Shown piece by piece: positions 58,769 to 64,000 of a DNA stretch of 64,000 nt. Each line of letters begins with the position of its first letter. Within the stretch, counting starts at the first letter, position 1. The DNA comes from Perca fluviatilis. Its lineage: Eukaryota; Chordata; Actinopteri; Perciformes; Percidae. The position numbers and the translations under genes were made by a program. Under the pieces are notes generated by a model that worked only from the letters and a program-made list of their open reading frames with translations, searched no databases and had not been told where the DNA came from. The stretch is from the NCBI RefSeq assembly GCF_010015445.1, contig NC_053112.1, positions 34,159,498-34,223,497 of the forward strand, read 5' to 3'.

Positions 58769-58843
58769 GGTGTGTGTGTGTGTGTATGTGTGTGTTTGTG
58801 TGTGTGTGTTTGTGTGTGTATGTGTGTGTGTGTGTGTGTGTGT
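58769..58843. repeat. (GT)n microsatellite
   Basis: An imperfect GT run with TA interruptions, inside the left end of the piggyBac element. Confidence 0.93.
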
Positions 58844-58917
58844 AAAGGAGGAGGAGCTTTCTCGCGCTTGTCCTCTTCACTGTTGTAATGTCATCTCTTT
58901 GACACGCACACTACAAA

Positions 58918-60200
58918 ATGAGCTCCAAAAGGTTTGCAACTGAAGAAGTTTTAGCACAGATTTTTGATGGTAATAGTGATGTAGAGGAAGAGATTTCAGA
59001 GTCAGAGGATCTTTCAGAGACCGAGAACAATGCTATTGACGATCCGGATTGTGAATTTTCCTATGATGAAGAGGATTCAGGGGACTAGTCTGGTGTAGTC
59101 TCTACATTAGCTGAAAACAATGGGCAGCAATCATCCTCAACATGGACAGCTAAAGATGGTAACATAAAATGCTCAACATCACCAGACAGACTGACTGACT
59201 GTCATCAAAATGACTCCAAGCCCCACAAGATTTTCTGCCACACTAGTTGATGATATTCAATCACCATTTCATCTCTTCATATCCCAACCAACAGATAGGA
59301 TCATAGTGGACATGACCAACTTGCAGGGGAGGTGTGTATTTCAAAAGAAATGGAAGTCACTGGATCAGATTGACTTGCATTCATACATTGAAATCCTAGT
59401 CCTGCTGCGTCCGCAGCATCCACCCATGCTCTGCAGTGCCACGTTACATCCCGCAACGCCCTGCTGTGATGTTCATACGCACAGAGTAGTCAGGATCCGG
59501 TATTGGAGACTGCACTACTCAGTATGACACGATGTGCCCTGCTATGACATGAACTTCCATGACTACCTCGAAGTCACTGTTCCATTATCTTTAATGTGAC
59601 TATTATTGCCACTGTTCATCACACCCCCAACCGGCCCCGTCAGACACCGCCTACCAAGAGTCTGGGTCTGCCAAGGTTTCTTCCTAAAAGGGAGTTTTTC
59701 CTCGCCACTGTCGCAACAGCCACTGATAATTTATAGAGTGTGGTCTAGACCCACTCTATCTGTAAAGTGTCTCGAGATAACTCTTGTTATGATTTGATAC
59801 TATAAATCAAATTGAATTGAATTAAATTGAATAGTATTAGCTAGAGTGTACAAGTCAAAGGGAGAAGCAACTGCCAGTCTGTGGAATGACGAGAGTGGAA
59901 GGCCAATATTTTTAACAACAATGTCTTTGGAGTCAATTCATACGAAAGCTCGGGTGTTCCACAACACTAGAGCTGGTCGACGTGAAAGAGACAAACTAGC
60001 TGAGATCAGAGATGTATGGGATAAATGGGTCAAAATTTTACCTGTCTTGTACAATACTGGTCCCCATGTCACTGTAGATGAATGCCTTGTTCCATTCATG
60101 GGGCGCTGTCCCTTCTGACAGTACATGCCCAACAAGCCTGCCAAGTATGGCATCAAAATATGGGCATCCTAGGATGCCCAAGTGTATACCGGAAATATTT
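58918..60200 (+). pseudogene. piggyBac transposase (PGBD4-like), truncated and interrupted
   Basis: An ATG at 58918 opens a 56-codon acidic N-terminus (MSSKRFATEEVLAQIFDG then a Glu/Asp/Ser-rich stretch) to a TAG at 59086-59088. Downstream, 59210 onward gives PTRFSATLVDDIQSPFHLFI and IIVDMTNLQGRCVF, up to IEILVLL at the LINE insertion. After it (59846-60118) come YKSKGEATASLWNDESGRP, RRERDKLAEIRDVWDKWV and VTVDECLVPFMGRCPF, which holds the first catalytic Asp of piggyBac enzymes. A stop follows, then YMPNKPAKYGIKIW and VYTG, and the remaining two-thirds of the core is deleted. Not functional. Confidence 0.88.
59401..59831 (+). mobile_element. 3' end of a non-LTR retrotransposon (Rex1/L2-like) nested in piggyBac
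   Basis: The insert carries the segment TGCCAAGGTTTCTTCC, then GGAGTTTTTCCTCGCCACTG, TTATAGAGTGTGGTCTAGAC, GTAAAGTGTCTCGAGATAAC and the tail AATTGAATTGAATTAAATTG. This is a very common fish LINE 3' end. TAGT repeats on both sides (59397-59400 and 59832-59835), and the piggyBac frame resumes right after. No coding sequence remains (5'-truncated). A reverse-oriented relative is at 61067-61150. The clade name is uncertain. Confidence 0.8.
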
Positions 60201-60349
60201 TCACTAAGTAATTGGTAAAAACAGTTTTGGGGGAAAAAATGTTTGTGATGAGGAAAAAAAGTTCGTTTTGAGTGTATTTACACTGTACGGGTCATTTTGA
60301 CCCGTAACATCATCAATGTAATTTTTTTTCAACATAATACGAGGGTTAA

Positions 60350-61066
60350 GGTTTATGTCTTTCTTTGTTCAAATAACTGCTAATACATATAAGTCTAAGC
60401 AGATCATCATACTGACATCATACTTCACAATAAGACGGGGATGAAAACGTCTTTTGGTCTTTTTCACTTTCCAATCAGCCTCCTTTGATGTAATGTAATG
60501 TGATGTGAAATGAAATCGACTGAGCGGTGATGTCATGATTAGCGTGTGGAAATCAGCTCGGCCTGTCAATCATGTTGCCATCACAGCACCCACCAATGCC
60601 CCAGAGGAACAGCGACAAGACTGACAAAAGAAGAAGAAAAAAGATTGGGAGGACGAGATGGGATGAGAGGGAGGGAATGGGAAGCTCAGGGGCGGTGGAA
60701 TTCATTAGGAGAAGAGGAAAGCATAATTAATTTCATTAAAATAAGTTGAAACTCAAATGTATACTGTATGGTATACAAAGACAGAGAATGTTAAATAAAA
60801 AAAATTTAAAAATTGTTTGCGCTAATAGCAAATGAAAAGATGTAGTGATTACAATCTTTGGGTCTTTTTATACTGTCAATCACACTAGGCTTCAGCTCCT
60901 AATCTGATCCCAAATAGAACCCTAAATCCAGCCATCTTTGTTCCTCCATCCATTCTCATTATCTGACTAAAACCTCTAACCCAATCACTAGTGCAGATGG
61001 TACTGTGGTTAGTGCGGGAAGCCTACATGCCTGTTTAAAAAAAACTGACTGATGTTTCAATGAGTC
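60350..61066. other. Intergenic DNA, nothing recognised
   Basis: Short ORFs only. The purine-rich patch at 60620-60720 encodes a lysine/glutamate-rich ORF that looks like simple-sequence artefact. Confidence 0.3.
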
Positions 61067-61150
61067 TATTCAATTCAATTTTATTTATAGTATCAACTCA
61101 TAACAACAAAAAGTTATCTCAAGATCTCTATAATTTACAAAGACCGAACA
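61067..61150 (-). mobile_element. LINE 3' tail on the minus strand, same family as 59401-59831
   Basis: ATTCAATTCAATTTTATTTA then TAGTATCAACTCATAAC and TTATCTCAAGATC are the inverse of the terminal 80 bases of the nested LINE tail (GAGATAAC...GATACTATAAATAAAATTGAATTGAAT). It is 5'-truncated almost to the tail. Confidence 0.7.
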
Positions 61151-61527
61151 TGACAGACATCACAGCACAAAGAGCAGCATTCTTAAAAAAAGATAAACCT
61201 TCAATGATCCCTATAGGGGAAATTCGATAATACTTCTGCGATGGACACAGTTGGTTGACTACCATTTTACATTTGCACTTACGGTGACCATCCCTGTACG
61301 TGTTGCACTATTCACCCTAATGAGAAAGGTAAAGAATCTTTCTCAGACAGGTCACGTGTCTGTCAATCATCTCAGACCCAGCTTGCTGGAGTTCAAAGAA
61401 GGTTTGATAGCTATTATCCCTACAGTGCCACACTCCTCTTCTGTCTTTAACCTTCTCTGTTCTTGATGACACTTGCTCCTCAGAGGATTTGTATTACATT
61501 CAAAGTGACAAACTGCAGAACAATGAT
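61151..61527. other. Intergenic DNA, nothing recognised
   Basis: A 71-codon ORF at 61251-61466 has no known similarity. Confidence 0.3.
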
Positions 61528-61776
61528 TGGTTACACTTGAAGGGATCTACACAACCGTGACATGACACTGTCATGAACGTGTCACAAACATTATAAACAA
61601 ATCATTAACGTTTATGAAATAATGCTTCTATTAGTAAGTGGCATTCGGTTTTTGTCATGACAAGTTATAATTAGGGTTAGAGTTAGAGTTAAGGTTAGGG
61701 TTCATGTGTCATGACTGTGTCATGTGTTCATGACACTCTTATGTAGATACCTTCAAGTAGAGTGTTACCCAATGAG
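61528..61776. mobile_element. Short MITE with imperfect inverted ends
   Basis: GGTTACACTTGAAGGGATCT at the left is roughly inverse to GATACCTTCAAGTAGAGTGT then TACCC at the right. Words such as GTCATGACA and GTGTCATG recur inside in both orientations. A short GGGTTAGAGTTAGAG patch lies in the middle. The flanks (AATGATT, AATGAGTT) hint at a target duplication but differ. It encodes nothing. Confidence 0.55.
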
Positions 61777-61974
61777 TTCTGTACAAATTCAGCTTTTTTA
61801 AAAGCTAATTAAAATTTTACATTTTCTTCTTTTTACACATTTAAATTTCCATTAGATTTCTATGAAAATAAAACCATTCTCTAAAGAAACAAGTCCATCC
61901 GATTAATGACAAAAATATGCTGTTTGTAATTGCCCTCCAAAACAACAAATGTGAGCGTATTCTGCTCTGATAAT

Positions 61975-62133
61975 ATTAGGTACAAAAAACAAAATTCTGG
62001 GCCCTGTAGAAAGGCATTCTTTATGGCCCCCTCCCCGCATCCACAGCTATTCATTCTAGCGTAATTTTTGGCCCTCTTCATGTGAGGGCCCTGGGTACTC
62101 AGTTCCATTTCCACCCCAAGTCTGACACCCCTG
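61975..62133 (-). mobile_element. Solo terminus of a hAT-type element
   Basis: On the minus strand it starts CAGGGGTGTCAGACTTGGGG and then runs through GGGCCCTCACATGAAG and GGGGGCCATAAAG. The tip resembles the left tip at 62994 (CAGGGGCGTCGGACTGGGGG), in the opposite orientation, but the interior differs. No target duplication was found. Confidence 0.45.
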
Positions 62134-62993
62134 GTTAGGGTTAGGGGATGATCTTGGTTTGGGGTAAAAATAATTACTTTGTAACTTCATCTTCATGGTT
62201 AAAATACTTTATGCCAATTTTGAGTGCCGAGGGAAACAGGAAGCACACCTCTGACAAACTTTGTGGCTCTATAATAACATCACCTGACTTCTTACTTTGC
62301 TCCTGACGGACAACCGCAAGAGGTCTTTGCCACTTGAATGTGTCTTCATTGGGTATTTGCTGAAATGACTCATGTCATTGTGAAAGAGAGTATTGCTGTA
62401 TTAGCTCTCTGGAAAAAGATTCTAGAGAAATTCCCAGAATCTGCTTGTACCAGCCATTTGCAAACTATCATTATGTCTCACACCTTTGAAAAAAGATTTG
62501 CAGCACTTATCAGTATTTTAACAACAAGCTTGCACACCAGCAACTCTGACAGGATGAAACGTCTAGTGAAAGCAAAGAAAAATCCCATAATCTTCTGCAC
62601 TGGCTCAGAAGGCTGTTGCCTGTAGTCTGGTAAAGAGGTTCAATTATTTTTTAAGTCTGCAGTTTCAACAAAAAATATACTTGCAGTCCAGTGCACTTAC
62701 CTTTTTAACTCTTATAATGTGTTAGAAAGCTGCACACATCTTTTGTGTTAGCTGTGTAACAATAGGAACTATAGTTAGGAACCATTGTTTAGTTCCGTGG
62801 GCCACACGGACATGTTTTGTAGTGACACTGCCTGTGTAACCGGACCAAGCAGAATGTACCGTACACGGCAAAGTTTATTAATCTTTATAAACCAGTGGGG
62901 TGAAATAGTAAGAAGAGTGTACCCTTGTTGTGATTAAGTAACCAACTTTAACATGATGGCAGCGGAAGAGGACTCGGTCTGAGTACATGCAAG
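62134..62993. other. Intergenic DNA, nothing recognised
   Basis: A 95-codon ORF (62338-62625) contains ALWKKILEKFP and KRFAALISILTTSLHTSN. I do not recognise a family; it could be an old transposase shard or chance. Confidence 0.3.
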
Positions 62994-63500
62994 CAGGGGC
63001 GTCGGACTGGGGGTAAAACCAATACTGATTACCAGGGCCCAAGGGGAGAGAGGGCCCTTGAAAAGTCTGGAACATATTTAATTTTACCTGGATATTTTCA
63101 TTTCCTAATTAAATTTCATAATGCATGTCAGATGAAATGTAAAGTTAGTGTATTGGCTGAATAACTTTGTTGACTGACTACATTTTGTATACAAAAAAAG
63201 ACTAAGGTCTCACTCACCCCTTGCTAATGCACCAAATGGTTTAGTCCATCTGCACGCATTTTGTTTGTTAGTTCAGTTGAGCATCTGGTGGAGCGCAAAC
63301 TTCTGCTGTAGAAATGTCTTTCTCAAAGAAAGCCAAATCATGCTACCAAAAAGAAAGGAAAAACAGGAGAAAGAGAGAAAACAAATTGAGGGGAAACAAT
63401 TGGTAACTGACTTCTTTTCAAAGAAAGGTGAGCACAAACTAAAAAACGAAATCCATGGTGCTAAACTGCTTGAATATCTCCACGACCGTTAGTGCTAAAA
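62994..63500 (+). mobile_element. Left end of a hAT element with transposase N-terminus
   Basis: The tip CAGGGGCGTCGGACTGGGGG is followed by non-coding sequence and then a 75-codon frame (63265-63492). It contains a Lys/Glu-rich MLPKRKEKQEKERKQIEGKQ then LVTDFFSKK, ending before any zinc finger. Such a basic N-terminus followed by a ...FFxKK motif is usual for one hAT transposase group. No right end is found in the 500 bases left, so the element is truncated or continues beyond the window. Confidence 0.5.
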
Positions 63501-64000
63501 ACGGACTGAGACAACCCACTGAAAGAGCAGAACATACACTTTCAAATGATAATTTGGTTATACATGTAATCTGAGGTAAAGGCTAAATAAATAAACTACA
63601 CTAACAATGCATAGGCCTACAACACACCATTGCAATAGCCTAATTTAAAACATGTTTAATTTTAAATGAATAGGCTATAATGTCTATAATTAGCAATAAT
63701 AGGCTAATCAGTGTCAGGCTTGGTAGCTCATCGGTCGATACATATCATGTCAACATTATAGGTATGTCTGATTCAGTAGAAGCAGATGTTAACATTGTGG
63801 AACACATGGCCCTCAGTTTGAGAAACTATCACAGCAGGGAGTGGAGTAGCAACAGACCCCTCATCCTCATCTTTGGATTTGAGACACGGTGAGCTTATAT
63901 CAAAATGAAAGCAAACCATGTTTAGCCATTTTGACTGAAAGGTGTTAAGTAACACTAACATCTTAGTGTGTTTTATTATATTAGGTTAATATCAGATGTA
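63501..64000. other. Window end, nothing recognised
   Basis: A 70-codon ORF (63680-63892) has no recognised similarity. It may still be part of the hAT element that begins at 62994. Confidence 0.25.

Larger units (their letters stand above)
58531..60345 (+). mobile_element. Decayed piggyBac element (1,815 bp) with TTAA target duplication
   Basis: Tips CCCTCGTATTATGTT (left) and AACATAATACGAGGG (right) are perfectly inverse, each flanked by TTAA (58527-58530 and 60346-60349). The palindrome GGGTCATTTTGACCC occurs just inside both ends (58726-58740 and 60289-60303), and ACGGGTCAA/TTGACCCGT words lie near both tips. The transposase gene is recognisable but broken (next entry). A 431-bp LINE tail has inserted into it (59401-59831). 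A GT microsatellite lies at 58769-58843. Confidence 0.93.

Overview
This window looks like ray-finned (teleost, probably percomorph) nuclear DNA. It is AT-rich, non-operonic and full of long CA/GT/CT/GA microsatellites. It is packed with DNA transposons typical of fish genomes (hAT, PIF/Harbinger, piggyBac, EnSpm/CACTA, TTAA-type MITEs), plus non-LTR retrotransposon ends (L2, RTE/Rex3-like, a Rex1/L2-like tail family) and tRNA-derived SINEs. The only confidently recognised host exon is the last exon of a melatonin receptor 1A gene (mtnr1a, + strand, 21078-21946). It has a phase-1 splice acceptor and a long 3' UTR ending near 22600. Exon 1 was not found in the upstream 21 kb, so intron 1 is probably long and most of the left third of the window is probably intronic.

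Layout. 1-21077: upstream/intron DNA with a 450-bp MITE family in three copies (1315, 6073, 19994), small hAT MITEs with intact 8-bp target duplications (4552-4947, 7965-8419, 19077-19483), a 5' hAT fragment (11847) and a 1.7-kb hAT element (15883-17573) whose BED zinc-finger codons are split by an 853-bp Harbinger element. 21078-22600: mtnr1a terminal exon. 22600-35990: intergenic DNA with a Harbinger/ISL2EU-like element (about 25249-26557), a hAT element (30497-31337) and a foldback element with 190-bp arms (31693-33499) that contains a BED-finger hAT remnant and a LINE endonuclease fragment. 35990-45400: a foldback element built from TTTAGATTTAACATT-like repeats with a LINE tail in its loop (35998-37113), a SINE, an L2 3' end, and a Harbinger-like element (about 41099-42181). 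45440-49110: a decayed EnSpm/CACTA (Tnp2) transposase interrupted by a 1,250-bp hAT element. 50570-55424: two oppositely oriented copies of one TTAA-type element. 57600-60349: a reverse SINE, a MITE, and a decayed piggyBac with a LINE tail inserted in its transposase. 61000-64000: LINE tail, a MITE and hAT ends.

The most unusual item is the hAT element at 47698-48947. It carries an in-frame, intronless stretch that resembles the nuclear gene for mitochondrial ribosomal protein S28 (mrps28). It therefore appears to be a transposon that captured a host gene fragment and then jumped into another transposon's coding sequence. No CRISPR array, rRNA, functional tRNA or operon is visible. All family assignments come from reading the sequence; none was checked by a database search.
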